A DNA stretch of 64,000 nucleotides from NCBI GenBank assembly GCA_019359155.1, contig JAHHHV010000079.1:39577-103576 (forward strand), written 5' to 3'. This DNA comes from Pegethrix bostrychoides GSE-TBD4-15B. GTDB taxonomy: Bacteria; Cyanobacteriota; Cyanobacteriia; Elainellales; Elainellaceae. Positions 28,853 to 40,684 of the stretch are shown in pieces. The translations under genes were made by a program, and so were the position numbers. Every line of letters starts with the position of its first letter. Position 1 is the stretch's first letter. A model generated the notes under the pieces. It was not told the origin of the DNA, did no database searches, and saw nothing but the letters and a program-made list of their open reading frames with translations.

Positions 28853-31800
28853 ATGACTATTCAACCTCCAACATCTCCGCATCGTCAGGCTCGACCGGGA
28901 GCCGCTGATTCACCTGCTGATTCACCTACTGGGCCATCTGCTGATTTACTGGCCGATTCGCCTGCCGGGAATAATACTGTGACTCATGCCGGAACTGATA
29001 CAGTGCCTCTCGCTAGCACGCTCGGCTGGCGCGGTGCAACCCGACAGATTGTGGATACCGAGCAGGCTCCGCCCGCCACTCCAATCACCCGCTGGTTTCA
29101 CAACTTGCCGATTCGACGCAAGCAGCTCTTGGCGCTGTTCGCCTCCGAGGTGATTTCGGTGCTGGGGCTGGTAGGGGTTGGCTCCTGGCTGATTGTCAGC
29201 GCGGGGCGGGCGCAGCTGCTCAACCAGGCCAAGTCAGAATCCGCCGTGACCGACATTCAATACAACATCAAAATCAACCAGATGGGGTTTGGCTTTCGGG
29301 GTCAGTCTGAAAATGCCGCCGTGGTTGAAGCGGCTCAAGCCCACCGCGACCGTCAGGCTCTAGGTGCCTTGCAGGCTCAGGTCAGCGAAATCTTGGCTAA
29401 CGAAATCACAGCCCGCGAGATTGAATATGCGACGCTGGTTGGCTCCGACCTGCGGATCATCGCCAGCGCCAACGCCGACCGCAGCGGCCAGAAGTTTGAT
29501 CCCCAAGGGCTAGTCGGTACAGTGCTTGCCAACCCGCGTCAAATTAAAGTCAGCGCGATTGTCAGCTGGGCAGAGCTAAAGGCCGAGAACCCGCCGCTGC
29601 CCGCCAATTTTCCACAGCAGGACTCGCTGATTCGCTATACGTTCACACCCGTCAAAGATCCACAGACCGAGGCCGTGATTGGCGTACTGATTTCTGGCGA
29701 TATAGTCAACGGCAAGCTGCCGATTGTGCGGAATACCCTAGAAGCCTTTGACAATGGCTATAGCGCCATCTATCAGCGCCAGCCCGACGGCGCATTTGAT
29801 CTAGCAACCTCAATGCATTTGGGCAACGCCAGCTCGCTAGATCAAGCGACCCGCGACGTGGCGCTGCCCCAGACTCAGCTCTTGGAGCAAGCGGCGGCAG
29901 CAGGCGGCAAGGTGGTGACTGAGCGGGTGAGGCTGGGCGATCAGACCTACACCATGGCGGCTCAAGCCATCACCGACTTCAAAGAGCAGCCCGTTGCCAT
30001 TCTGGTGCGCGGCACCTCTGAGCAAAACCTCAACACCATGCTCAAACGCAGCCTGCTGGTGCAGCTCGCCATCGCTGCCGTTGCTGTCGCTACCGATATG
30101 CTATTGGCCGGAATGCTGGGTCGCTCGATTGCCCGCCCGATTGAGCGGCTGCGGCAGACGGCCATGCAGTTTGCCCAAGGCGACCGAACAGCGCGAGCCA
30201 AGGTTTTTGCCCAGGACGAAACAGGCGAGCTAGCGCTGGCTTTTAACGACTTGGCCAGCAACGTGGCGGCCTCGGAGTCTTCGCTGGTGGGGCAGAGTGA
30301 GCAGCAGCAGCGCAACGCCGAACGTGCTCGTCTGCTCACTGAAGTCACCTTGCAGATCCGGCGGTCGCTGGAGCCAACCGAAATTCTGAGCGTCTCGGTG
30401 GAGGGCGTGCGGCAAATCCTAAAAACCGATCGCGTCTTGATCTATCGCTTCAGCTCCGACTACCAGAGCAGCGAGATCATGGCCGAATCGGTGGGTGAAC
30501 CTTGGCTGGAGGGGCTAGGGCAGACGATCTACGATCCGCTGACGTCAGAGTCGCTAGAGCGCTATCGGGCCGGCCGGATCTCCACGATTGAAAACCTGGC
30601 TGAAGCTGAGCTGAGTCACTGCCACTGCGAAATTTTGGAGCGGCTGGAGGTCAAAGCCAATATGGTTGCCCCCATTTTGGTCGGCGCAGATTTGGTCGGG
30701 TTGCTTTGCGCCCATCAATGTTCGCAGCCTCGCCGCTGGGATACCGGAGAGCGGGAGCTGATGCAGCAGCTCTCAACCCAGATTGGCTATGCTCTGTCGC
30801 AGGCCAATCTCTTGCAGCAGCAGCGGATGCTCGTCGAGCGCGAACGTCAGCTCAACGGCATCATCTCAAACATGCGGGCTTCGCTGGATCGGCAGCAGGT
30901 GTTTCAAACCGTGGTGCAAGACGTTCGGGAGGTGCTGCAAGCCGATCGGGCGATTGTCTTTTTGTTTGACGACCAGTGGCAGGGCACAATCGTCGCTGAA
31001 TCGGTCGCAGCCGGGTGGAATTCAGCGCTGCGAAAGCAGATCCACGATCCCTGCTTTGCCACCAAATACGTGGAGCAATATCGCCAGGGTCGAGTGCAGG
31101 CTACTCACGATATCACCGAGGCTAATCTCACCGACTGCCATCTGCGGCAGCTTGAGCCGTTTCAGGTCAAGGCTAATCTGGTCGCGCCGATTCTGGTCAG
31201 CGAAGAGCTGCTGGGGCTGCTGATTTTGCATCAGTGCGCTGCGCCGCGTCAGTGGCAGGAAGACGAAATTAGCCTGATGCGGCAGGTCGGCATCCAGCTG
31301 GGCTACGCGATTGAGCAGGTCAGCCTGTTTGACCAAAAAGAGGCGGCGCGTCTCCAGGCCGAAGCCCTCTCCACTGAGCAGCGCGACCAAAAAGAGGCTT
31401 TGCAAATGCAGCTCTTGGAATTGCTGGGCAGCGTCGAATCTGCCTCAGATGGGAACCTCACTGTGCGTGCAGATGTCTCGGCGGGCGAGATTGGCATCGT
31501 CGCCGACTTTTTCAACTCGATTATTGAAAGCCTGCGCCAGATTGTCACCCAGGTGAAGCAGTCCGCTGAGCAGGTGAACAGCGCCTTGGGGCAAAACGAA
31601 GATGCGGTGAGGCTCTTGGCCGACGAGGCGCTCCAGCAGGCCGACGAAACCACCCGCACCCTCAACTCAGTCGAGCAGATGACCGCCTCAATCCAGCAGG
31701 TGGCAGCCAAAGCCCAGCAGGCGGCAGAGGTAGCGCGCAATGCCTCAACCACTGCTGAAATGGGCGGTAGCGCCATGGACAAGACCGTGCAGAACATCCT

Positions 31801-32437
31801 CAGCCTGCGCGAAACGATTGGCGAAACGGCCAAAAAGGTAAAACGACTGGGCGAATCTTCGCAGCAGATCTCGAAGGTGGTGTCGCTGATTAACCAGATC
31901 GCATTGCAAACCAACCTGCTGGCGATCAACGCTGGCATTGAGGCGGCTCGTGCGGGTGAAGAAGGCCAAGGCTTTGCGGTCGTGGCCGAAGAGGTGGGCG
32001 AGCTAGCAGCGCGTTCGGCGGCGGCGACTCGCGAGATTGAGGCGATTGTGGCAACGATTCAGCGGGAAACCACGCAGGTGGTAGAGGCCATGGAGCAGAG
32101 CACCAGTCAGGTGGTGGAAGGCACAGAGCTGGTCGAATCGGCCAAGCAGAGCCTCGGCCAGATGCTGAGCGTCTCGCGCCAAATTGATGCGTTGGTGCAG
32201 TCGATTTCGGCAGAAACCGTGTCGCAGGTGGAAACTTCCGGCGCTGTTTCTAGCTTGATGCGCCAGATTGCCCAGGTGTCCGTACAAACCTCTAGCTCGT
32301 CGCGGCAGGTATCAGATGCGATTCGCCAAACGGTGGCCATCGCCCAGGAGTTGCAGGCTTCGGTGGGTGCGTTTGAGGTGGAGGCTGATCTTGAGCCGAA
32401 TCTTAAATCTGCCGCGATATCTGTTAAGGCTCTCTAG
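28853..32437 (+). CDS. pixJ: PixJ, cyanobacteriochrome methyl-accepting photoreceptor
   Basis: This 1194-residue receptor starts at ATG 28853. It has TM1 (near 85-110), an extracytoplasmic sensor domain (to about 395), TM2, HAMP, two GAF domains (about 490-660 and 675-830), then the MCP signalling domain with [23 protein letters not shown]. Both GAFs carry the bilin Cys-His: Cys590 (SHCHCEIL) and Cys762 (TDCHLRQL). GAF2 also has the DXCF-type second Cys, Cys734 (HDPCF), as in blue/green dual-Cys cyanobacteriochromes such as PixJ. GAF1 lacks DXCF. It likely binds phycocyanobilin and controls phototaxis. Colour tuning is inferred. Confidence 0.92.
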   Translation: MTIQPPTSPHRQARPGAADSPADSPTGPSADLLADSPAGNNTVTHAGTDTVPLASTLGWRGATRQIVDTEQAPPATPITRWFHNLPIRRKQLLALFASEVISVLGLVGVGSWLIVSAGRAQLLNQAKSESAVTDIQYNIKINQMGFGFRGQSENAAVVEAAQAHRDRQALGALQAQVSEILANEITAREIEYATLVGSDLRIIASANADRSGQKFDPQGLVGTVLANPRQIKVSAIVSWAELKAENPPLPANFPQQDSLIRYTFTPVKDPQTEAVIGVLISGDIVNGKLPIVRNTLEAFDNGYSAIYQRQPDGAFDLATSMHLGNASSLDQATRDVALPQTQLLEQAAAAGGKVVTERVRLGDQTYTMAAQAITDFKEQPVAILVRGTSEQNLNTMLKRSLLVQLAIAAVAVATDMLLAGMLGRSIARPIERLRQTAMQFAQGDRTARAKVFAQDETGELALAFNDLASNVAASESSLVGQSEQQQRNAERARLLTEVTLQIRRSLEPTEILSVSVEGVRQILKTDRVLIYRFSSDYQSSEIMAESVGEPWLEGLGQTIYDPLTSESLERYRAGRISTIENLAEAELSHCHCEILERLEVKANMVAPILVGADLVGLLCAHQCSQPRRWDTGERELMQQLSTQIGYALSQANLLQQQRMLVERERQLNGIISNMRASLDRQQVFQTVVQDVREVLQADRAIVFLFDDQWQGTIVAESVAAGWNSALRKQIHDPCFATKYVEQYRQGRVQATHDITEANLTDCHLRQLEPFQVKANLVAPILVSEELLGLLILHQCAAPRQWQEDEISLMRQVGIQLGYAIEQVSLFDQKEAARLQAEALSTEQRDQKEALQMQLLELLGSVESASDGNLTVRADVSAGEIGIVADFFNSIIESLRQIVTQVKQSAEQVNSALGQNEDAVRLLADEALQQADETTRTLNSVEQMTASIQQVAAKAQQAAEVARNASTTAEMGGSAMDKTVQNILSLRETIGETAKKVKRLGESSQQISKVVSLINQIALQTNLLAINAGIEAARAGEEGQGFAVVAEEVGELAARSAAATREIEAIVATIQRETTQVVEAMEQSTSQVVEGTELVESAKQSLGQMLSVSRQIDALVQSISAETVSQVETSGAVSSLMRQIAQVSVQTSSSSRQVSDAIRQTVAIAQELQASVGAFEVEADLEPNLKSAAISVKAL

Positions 32438-32492
32438 TCATGCTCTCTAGTCATACTCTCTCGCCCAGTCCATTCTTTTGCAGGCTGAACCC

Positions 32493-35420
32493 ATGTCGAA
32501 TCAGACACAGAATCAGGAACTCGAAATTCAGCTTCAGTTTCTCGACGAGGCCGCAGAATATCTCGGCACGCTAGAGTCAGCGATTTTGGGACTATCCCAA
32601 ACCAGCGTTGAGCTAGAAAAAGTCAACGCTGCCCTGCGCTCCGCCCATTCGATCAAAGGCGGTGCGGCCATGATGGGCTACTCGACGCTGAGCGAGCTGG
32701 CGCATCGGCTAGAGGACTCGTTTAAGGTGCTGAAGGTGCAGCGGTCGGTGCAGGTCGATGGCCAAATCGAGCAGCTGTTGCTGGCGGCAGTCGGCTGTCT
32801 GCGGCAGGTAATTGACTGGTATCGTCAGCGGCAGGCTGTTGCCCCCGACTGGCTGGCGGGCTACGCCCATCCCATTTTTGAGCAGCTGCACCAGCAGTTG
32901 GGCGATCCTGCCCCCGAAGATGCCCAGTCGATCCTCTCGCCCGAAGAAGGCCAAGAGGTGGTGGTTTTGCTGTTCCAGACCGAAGTGGAGGGCTGCTTAG
33001 AGCGCTTGGAGTCTGTGCTGGCGGCCTCTGACCCACGCCTGCGCGAAGAAGTGGAAATTCTGACGCAGGAGCTGGGCGGCCTGGGTGAGATGCTGCAACT
33101 TCCGGCCTTTACACAGCTCTGCGGCTCGATTGCTCAGGCGCTAGCAGCCTCAGCCCCGACGCAGATTCCCGAAATTGCTCAGCAGGCTTTGCAGGCTTGG
33201 CGAGAGTCGCAGGCGCTCATCCTGACTGGCCAGCTTGACGATTTGCCGAATCAGATTGCACAGATCACACGGATTGCACAGATTGCACAGATTGCACAGA
33301 TTGCTGAGCCAGAATTTGCAGATCAGACAACTCAAGGAATTGAGGTTGAGCCGATCGCCATTCCCTTCCGCCTGAGCCAGCCCATCCCGCAGTCCAGTCC
33401 GCAGTCCAGTCCGCAGCCCGCCCGCAGCCCCGAACCGCAGGTCGCCGCCGAGGAAAATCCGGTCGAAAACTTGACTGACAGCACCGTGCGCGTTTCGGTA
33501 AAGCAGCTCAACCAGCTCAGCGATCTCTTCAGCGAGCTAATCATTGAACGCAATGGCCTGGATCTACACCTGAAGCGGCTGCGCGGTTTGGTGACGGGAC
33601 TCACCGAGCGCGTCAAGCTGCTGGAGTCCTCCAACATGGATCTGCGCGATGCCTATGACAAAGTGGAGACGCAGGCGTTGGGGACTGGAGCTAGCTTCGG
33701 AAATTCGCTCTCAGCGCCTCCCGAAACCAGCAGTCTCGCTAGCTTCGATTTACTGGAACTCGACCGCTACAGCGGCCTGCATTTGCTCTCCCAAGAAGTG
33801 ATGGAAACCATCGTGCAGGTGCAGGAAGTCACCAGCGATATTGACCTAGGGCTGGACGATGCTGAACAAACTACCCGCGAGCTGCACAAAACCTCCCGCC
33901 AGCTCCAGACTCGCTTGACGCAAGTGCGGATGCGTCCGTTTGCCGACATCACCAACCGCTTCCCGCGGGCCCTGCGCGAGCTGTCGCTGCAATACCAAAA
34001 GCCCGTCCAGCTGAAAGTCGAAGGCGAACAGCTCTCCATCGACCGCAGCATCCTCGAAGCCCTGAACGAGCCGTTGATGCACCTGTTGCGGAACGCTTTC
34101 GACCACGGCATCGAACCCCCGGAACTGCGGCAGCAACAGGGCAAACCCGCTGAAGGGAGGATTCAGATTCGGGCATCCCATCAGCAGAACCGCACCGTGA
34201 TTACGCTCAGCGACGACGGTGCAGGCATCCCCATCGAGAAAATTCGCCGCCGTGCCCGCCAGATGGGACTCGACGAACTGTTGCTAGATGCCGCCACTGA
34301 TCACGAGCTGCTGTCGCTGATTTTTGAACCCGGCTTTAGCACCAGCGAGCAGGTAACGGCGCTCTCTGGGCGGGGTGTGGGCATGGATGTCGTTCGCAGC
34401 CGCCTCAGGCAAATTCAGGGCGAGGTGACGGTAACCACTCAGGCCGGAGTGGGCACGACCTTTACGCTGTCAGTGCCCTTCACGCTCTCCGTGGCGCGGG
34501 TGCTGGTGGCCGAATGCCGAGGGATGCTGCTGGCCTTCCCCACCGACGCAATTGTCGAAATTATGGTGGTGCCGCCGGAGCAAGTGCTCTCCACGGCGGG
34601 CAATCGCGCCTTTAGTTGGAATGGCCATATGGTGCAGCTGCTGCAACTCTCGCAGTGGCTGAAGTTCCATCGCCCCTATCCAGTCGATCGGCTGGACAGT
34701 CAGGCAGCGATTAGCGTGCCGACAGTGCTGCTGATCAACCAAGCCAATCTAGATCAGGCGTCAGGTCAGACAAACCAGTGGCTAGGGCTGCAAGTAGACT
34801 GCTGCTGGGGTGAACAAGAGGTGGCGCTGCGACAGGTGGAAGGCGGTCTGCCGCTGCCCTCCGGATTTAGCAGCTGCGCTATCTTGGGCGATGGTCGCGT
34901 CGTGCCACTGGTCAATTTCACCGACCTGCTGCGCTGGATTGCCAGCTGTGAACATAGCCAGATCGAGAGCCTGAGCGTTGCCGCCCTGCCCGCTCAGCCC
35001 GCCGCCCTCAGTAGCCAGCAAGATCGCCAGCCGCCAAATCGCCAGCCAACGGTACTCATTGTCGATGATTCGATCAACGTGCGGCGCTTCTTGGCCTTGA
35101 CGCTGGAGCGAGCGGGCTATCAGGTGGCGCAGGCCAAAGACGGTCAAGACGCGCTGGATCGGCTCTTGGCAGGGCTGGCCGTGCAGGCAGTGATCTGCGA
35201 TATCGAAATGCCGCGACTGGACGGCTACGAGTTTTTGACCCGCGTCAAAGCCACGCCGCAGTTCAAGACAATTCCGGTCGCAATGCTGACCTCGCGCAGC
35301 GGTGACAAGCACCGACATCTGGCAATGCGGCTGGGAGCCAGCGCCTATTTCTCCAAGCCCTACAACGAGCAAGTGTTGCTACAAACTCTAGAAAGCTTGA
35401 TGACTCTCACGCCTGCCTGA
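32493..35420 (+). CDS. pixL: PixL, CheA-like hybrid kinase
   Basis: This 975-residue protein starts at ATG 32493. It has an Hpt domain (phospho-His in SAHSIKGGAAMMG), a dimerisation region (FSELIIERNGLDLHL), a HATPase with RNAFDHGIEPPELR and GRGVGMDVVR, a CheW-like regulatory domain, and a C-terminal receiver (Asp in AVICDIEMPRLDGYE). It autophosphorylates under receptor control and passes phosphate to PixG and PixH. The linker after Hpt contains tandem microrepeats: three 9-bp units (33273-33299) and two 12-bp units near 33390. PixJ and PixL are 55 bp apart. Confidence 0.93.
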   Translation: MSNQTQNQELEIQLQFLDEAAEYLGTLESAILGLSQTSVELEKVNAALRSAHSIKGGAAMMGYSTLSELAHRLEDSFKVLKVQRSVQVDGQIEQLLLAAVGCLRQVIDWYRQRQAVAPDWLAGYAHPIFEQLHQQLGDPAPEDAQSILSPEEGQEVVVLLFQTEVEGCLERLESVLAASDPRLREEVEILTQELGGLGEMLQLPAFTQLCGSIAQALAASAPTQIPEIAQQALQAWRESQALILTGQLDDLPNQIAQITRIAQIAQIAQIAEPEFADQTTQGIEVEPIAIPFRLSQPIPQSSPQSSPQPARSPEPQVAAEENPVENLTDSTVRVSVKQLNQLSDLFSELIIERNGLDLHLKRLRGLVTGLTERVKLLESSNMDLRDAYDKVETQALGTGASFGNSLSAPPETSSLASFDLLELDRYSGLHLLSQEVMETIVQVQEVTSDIDLGLDDAEQTTRELHKTSRQLQTRLTQVRMRPFADITNRFPRALRELSLQYQKPVQLKVEGEQLSIDRSILEALNEPLMHLLRNAFDHGIEPPELRQQQGKPAEGRIQIRASHQQNRTVITLSDDGAGIPIEKIRRRARQMGLDELLLDAATDHELLSLIFEPGFSTSEQVTALSGRGVGMDVVRSRLRQIQGEVTVTTQAGVGTTFTLSVPFTLSVARVLVAECRGMLLAFPTDAIVEIMVVPPEQVLSTAGNRAFSWNGHMVQLLQLSQWLKFHRPYPVDRLDSQAAISVPTVLLINQANLDQASGQTNQWLGLQVDCCWGEQEVALRQVEGGLPLPSGFSSCAILGDGRVVPLVNFTDLLRWIASCEHSQIESLSVAALPAQPAALSSQQDRQPPNRQPTVLIVDDSINVRRFLALTLERAGYQVAQAKDGQDALDRLLAGLAVQAVICDIEMPRLDGYEFLTRVKATPQFKTIPVAMLTSRSGDKHRHLAMRLGASAYFSKPYNEQVLLQTLESLMTLTPA

Positions 35421-35728
35421 CGGCAAATCTTAATTTATCCTGAAGTCAGCTCCTGCGGCGCTTGACCTGCGGGTGCGTTGCTTTGCCCTGACCCGCCGCC
35501 AAATTTCTCTAGAGAGTGTGTCTAGCTTACTAAACTTGTCAGAATTACCTGCCTTATAATCCTGAGGACTAATACCGCTTTCGGCTGAAAAAGGTCTAGT
35601 TAACCCCTCAGGGATTGGATGCCAGGTCTCTCCAGCAAATGATCCCCGTGAATGCTTGTGCTGATTGGGCGCTGTCTTAGCTACCCTCTCGGCCAGGTCA
35701 ACCCATTACCCCTGTCACGCATAGCATT
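35421..35728. other. Intergenic region upstream of phosphoketolase, about 300 bp
   Basis: No ORF of interest. A TATAAT box at 35555-35560 could be a -10 element for xfp, but the upstream TTGTCA is only 13 bp away, so a consensus -35 is not evident. No clear transcription terminator for pixL is seen. Confidence 0.4.
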
Positions 35729-38179
35729 ATGGTAGCAACCCCCGAAAGATCCACTGTTGACAGCTCTTCTGACCTCTCCTCCTTAAGCGCATTTGGCAAG
35801 GCGCGAGCTACTGTGCCAGGTGCGCCGCTCTCCTCAGATGAACTGTACAAGATGCACGCCTTCTGGCGCGCCGCCAACTATTTGGCAATTGGGATGATTT
35901 ACCTGAAGACCAATCCGCTGCTGCGAGAGCCGCTCACCGACGACCAGATCAAAAACCGCCTGCTTGGCCACTGGGGTTCCAGCCCTGGCATCGCTTTCCT
36001 CTACATTCACATCAACCGGATCATCAAAAAGCTCGACCAGGACATGCTGTTCATGGTCGGGCCAGGGCACGGCGCACCTGGATTCATTGGCCCCTGTTAC
36101 CTAGAAGGTAGCTACTCCGAGTTTTTCTCGCACTGCACTGAAGATGAAGCGGGGATGAAGCAATTCTTCCGGCAGTTTTCGTTCCCCGGCGGCATCGGCA
36201 GCCACTGCACGCCCGAAACCCCTGGCTCAATCCACGAGGGCGGCGAGCTGGGCTACAGCCTCTCTCATGCCTTTGGCGCGGCCTTCGACAACCCCGATTT
36301 GATTGTAGTGACGATGCCTGGAGACGGTGAATCTGAAACCGGCCCGCTGGCCACCTCCTGGCATTCCAATAAGTTTCTCAACCCAATCCGAGATGGCGCG
36401 GTGCTGCCTGTCCTGCACTTAAACGGCTATAAGATCAACAACCCAACAATTTTTGCCCGAATCAGCCATGAGGAGCTAGAGCAGTTCTTCCGGGGCTGCG
36501 GCTGGACGCCCTATTTTGTCGAAGGCTCTGATCCTGAGTCGATGCACCAGGCAATGGCCGCCACAATGGATCACTGCATTGCCGAAATCAAGAAAATTCA
36601 GCAGGAAGCTCGCAGCAGCGGTATTGCCACCCGCCCGCGCTGGCCGATGATTGTGCTGCGGAGTCCCAAAGGCTGGACTTGCCCCGGCGACATTGACGGC
36701 CATAAGGTGGAAGGCTTCTGGCGCTCGCACCAGGTGCCAATGGGCGCAATGCACAATAATCCAGAGCACCTGCAGATTTTGGAAGACTGGATGCGGAGCT
36801 ACAAACCCGAAGAGCTGTTTGACGAGCAGGGCACGCTCAAGGCCGAAATCAAGGAGATTGCCCCGACTGGCACCAAGCGGCTGGGCTGCACGCCCTATGC
36901 CAACGGCGGTCTGCTCCGCAAAGAGCTGAACATGCCGGACTTCCGCCAGTATGGGGTGAATGTCGAAAAACCAGGCACAATCGAAGCAGGCAATACCCAG
37001 CCGACGGGCGTGTTCCTGCGCGACGTGATGCGGAACAACATGAATAGCTTCCGCGTATTCGGCCCCGACGAAAACACCTCCAACAAACTGGGCGCTATCT
37101 ACGAAGTCAGCAAGAAGTTCTGGATCGCTGAGTACTTCCCCGAAGATGTAGACGGCACCGAGCTATCGCCCGACGGTCGGGTGATGGAAATGCTGAGCGA
37201 GCATACCTTAGAAGGCTGGCTGGAAGGCTACCTGCTCACCGGGCGGCATGGCTTTTTCTCCACCTACGAGTCGTTTGCTCACGTGATTGATTCAATGGTG
37301 GGTCAGCATGCCAAGTGGCTGGAAATCTGCAAGCATATCAACTGGCGGCAGTCGGTTTCTTCGCTGAATCTGCTGATCACCTCCACCGTTTGGCGGCAGG
37401 ATCACAACGGTTTCACCCACCAAGATCCCGGCTTCCTAGACGTGATGATGAATAAGAGTCCGGAAATCGTCCGGATCTATCTACCCCCAGATGTCAACTC
37501 GCTGCTCTCGGTGGTTGATCACTGCCTCAGAAGCGAAAACTACGTCAACGTGATTGTCTCGGACAAGCAGGCTCATCTGCAATACCACGATATGGATGCC
37601 GCCGTCCGCAACTGCATCAAGGGCATTGATATCTGGGAATGGGCGAGCACGGATGAAGGCGTCGAACCAGACGTGGTGCTGGCTTCGGCAGGCGACATTC
37701 CGACCAAAGAAAACCTGGCTGCTTCGGTGATGCTGCGGGAGCATTTCCCCGACCTGAAGATCCGCTTCGTCAATGTGATCGACCTGTTTAAGCTCTCGCC
37801 CGCTACCGAGCACCCGCACGGCCTTAGCGACAGGGACTTTGACAGCCTGTTCACGCTCGACAGGCCGGTCATCTTCAACTTCCACGGCTACCCCTGGCTG
37901 ATCCACCGCATGACCTATCGCCGCACCAACCACAACAATCTGCATGTGCGCGGCTATAAGGAAAAAGGCAACATCAACACGCCGCTAGAGCTGGCAATCT
38001 GCAACCAGATCGACCGCTTCAGCATTGCCATGGACGTGATCGACCGGGTGCCGAAGCTGAAGGTGGCTGGGGCGCATGTCAAAGAGATGCTGAAAGACGA
38101 GCAGATCTCCTGCCGCAACTACGCCTTCGAGCACGGCATCGACCGCCCCGACGTGATGAACTGGAAATGGCCTTACTAA
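35729..38179 (+). CDS. xfp: Phosphoketolase (xylulose-5-P/fructose-6-P)
   Basis: This 816-residue TPP enzyme splits xylulose-5-phosphate, and often fructose-6-phosphate, to acetyl-phosphate plus a C3 or C4 sugar phosphate. Length and sequence match the XFP family: [18 protein letters not shown], the TPP-binding [19 protein letters not shown], and the middle [16 protein letters not shown] segment. A central domain and a transketolase-like C-terminal domain follow. In cyanobacteria it gives a carbon-saving route from the Calvin cycle to acetyl units. A terminator (38197-38222) ends its transcript before eno. Confidence 0.95.
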   Translation: MVATPERSTVDSSSDLSSLSAFGKARATVPGAPLSSDELYKMHAFWRAANYLAIGMIYLKTNPLLREPLTDDQIKNRLLGHWGSSPGIAFLYIHINRIIKKLDQDMLFMVGPGHGAPGFIGPCYLEGSYSEFFSHCTEDEAGMKQFFRQFSFPGGIGSHCTPETPGSIHEGGELGYSLSHAFGAAFDNPDLIVVTMPGDGESETGPLATSWHSNKFLNPIRDGAVLPVLHLNGYKINNPTIFARISHEELEQFFRGCGWTPYFVEGSDPESMHQAMAATMDHCIAEIKKIQQEARSSGIATRPRWPMIVLRSPKGWTCPGDIDGHKVEGFWRSHQVPMGAMHNNPEHLQILEDWMRSYKPEELFDEQGTLKAEIKEIAPTGTKRLGCTPYANGGLLRKELNMPDFRQYGVNVEKPGTIEAGNTQPTGVFLRDVMRNNMNSFRVFGPDENTSNKLGAIYEVSKKFWIAEYFPEDVDGTELSPDGRVMEMLSEHTLEGWLEGYLLTGRHGFFSTYESFAHVIDSMVGQHAKWLEICKHINWRQSVSSLNLLITSTVWRQDHNGFTHQDPGFLDVMMNKSPEIVRIYLPPDVNSLLSVVDHCLRSENYVNVIVSDKQAHLQYHDMDAAVRNCIKGIDIWEWASTDEGVEPDVVLASAGDIPTKENLAASVMLREHFPDLKIRFVNVIDLFKLSPATEHPHGLSDRDFDSLFTLDRPVIFNFHGYPWLIHRMTYRRTNHNNLHVRGYKEKGNINTPLELAICNQIDRFSIAMDVIDRVPKLKVAGAHVKEMLKDEQISCRNYAFEHGIDRPDVMNWKWPY

Positions 38180-38196
38180 GCTAGTCGCCTAGCTTT

Positions 38197-38222
38197 AAGG
38201 GGTGGGCATTGGCTCACCCCTT
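38197..38222 (+). terminator. Terminator after phosphoketolase
   Basis: An 8-bp stem (38197-38204 with 38215-38222), AAGGGGTG/CACCCCTT, is extended by further pairs at the inner side. It ends in TTT and lies 17 bp after the xfp stop. The T run is short. Confidence 0.78.
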
Positions 38223-38256
38223 TCTCATCTAAAATCACGATCACGATTACATCTAG

Positions 38257-39570
<1,314 letters not shown>

Positions 39571-39580
39571 TTGAATCGTG

Positions 39581-39608
39581 AGCAGGGCGGGAAAGATCCC
39601 GCCCTGCT
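39581..39608. terminator. Strong hairpin after enolase
   Basis: A perfect 12-bp stem (39581-39592 with 39597-39608) with a 4-nt AAGA loop lies 10 bp after the eno stop. There is no T run after it, so it may work as an mRNA 3' stabiliser or a factor-dependent terminator rather than a classic intrinsic one. Confidence 0.75.
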
Positions 39609-39646
39609 TGATGAAAGCAATTCCTTCTCCCTTCAGAGGTGTCCCG

Positions 39647-40675
39647 ATGAAAATTGCGATGTTTAACACGCGCAGGTATGATCGCGAGTTTTTTAGCGCT
39701 GCCAATGCAAAGCACAGCAGCCACGAGCTGATTTATCTAGAGCCGCATCTCGACGCAACTACCGCCGCGCTTGCTGCCGGCATTCCTGCTGCCTGCATTT
39801 TCGTCAATGATGATGCTAATGCCGAAGCGCTGCGGATTCTAGCTGCCAACGGCACGAAATACCTGCTGCATCGCTGTGCAGGCTTCAACCAAACTGACTT
39901 GAAAGCTGCCGCCGAGTTGGGGATTAGGGTGGCTCGCGTCCCGGCCTACTCGCCCTATTCAGTCGCTGAACATGCGGTAGGCTTGGTGCTGATGCTGAAC
40001 CGCAAGCTTTACAAAGCCTACAACCGGGTGCGCGACGACAACTTCGCCCTAGATGGCCTGATGGGGTTTGACCTGCATGGACGCACGGTTGGCGTGATTG
40101 GCACGGGGAAAATTGGGATGCTGTTCGCCCAGATCATGCATGGCTTTGGCTGTCAGCTCTTGGGCTATGACGCTTACCCCAATCTAGCCTTTGAAGCAAT
40201 CGGCGCGGCTCGCTATGTGGAATTGCCTGAACTGTTTGAAAACTGCGACATTATTTCGCTGCACTGTCCACTGCTGCCTGCCACCGAACGGATGATCGAC
40301 ACGAATGCCATCGCCCAGATGAAGCAGGGTGTGATGCTGATCAACACCAGTCGAGGCAAGCTGATTGACACCAAAGCCGCCATTGAGGGCATCAAGTCCG
40401 GCAGAATTGGCTATCTGGGCATTGATGTCTATGAGCAGGAAGATAACCTGTTCTTTGAAGATCTCTCGGCCACCGTGATCCAGGACGACGTGTTCCAGCT
40501 GCTCCAGTCTTACCCGAATGTCGTCATTACGGCGCACCAGGCATTTTTCACCCAGGATGCCCTGAGCGCCATTGCCGAAACGACCCTCGCCAACGCTAAT
40601 TGCTTTGAGCAAGGGCAAGACTGCGCCAACGAACTGAAATACGAAGAGAAAGTTGTGACTAGAGCGCCTGCGTGA
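39647..40675 (+). CDS. D-2-hydroxyacid dehydrogenase (D-lactate dehydrogenase-like)
   Basis: This 342-residue NAD-dependent enzyme likely reduces pyruvate to D-lactate. The start at ATG 39647 (MKIAMFNTRRYDREFF) has an AGAGG-like site upstream. It shows the NAD motif VGVIGTGKIG, the catalytic Arg in MLINTSRGKLIDT, Glu in YLGIDVYEQE and His in ITAHQAFFT. The YDREFF start is typical of LdhA-type enzymes. It ends 9 bp before the convergent polysaccharide polymerase gene. Other 2-oxoacid substrates are possible. Confidence 0.9.
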   Translation: MKIAMFNTRRYDREFFSAANAKHSSHELIYLEPHLDATTAALAAGIPAACIFVNDDANAEALRILAANGTKYLLHRCAGFNQTDLKAAAELGIRVARVPAYSPYSVAEHAVGLVLMLNRKLYKAYNRVRDDNFALDGLMGFDLHGRTVGVIGTGKIGMLFAQIMHGFGCQLLGYDAYPNLAFEAIGAARYVELPELFENCDIISLHCPLLPATERMIDTNAIAQMKQGVMLINTSRGKLIDTKAAIEGIKSGRIGYLGIDVYEQEDNLFFEDLSATVIQDDVFQLLQSYPNVVITAHQAFFTQDALSAIAETTLANANCFEQGQDCANELKYEEKVVTRAPA

Positions 40676-40684
40676 AGTCTACAG

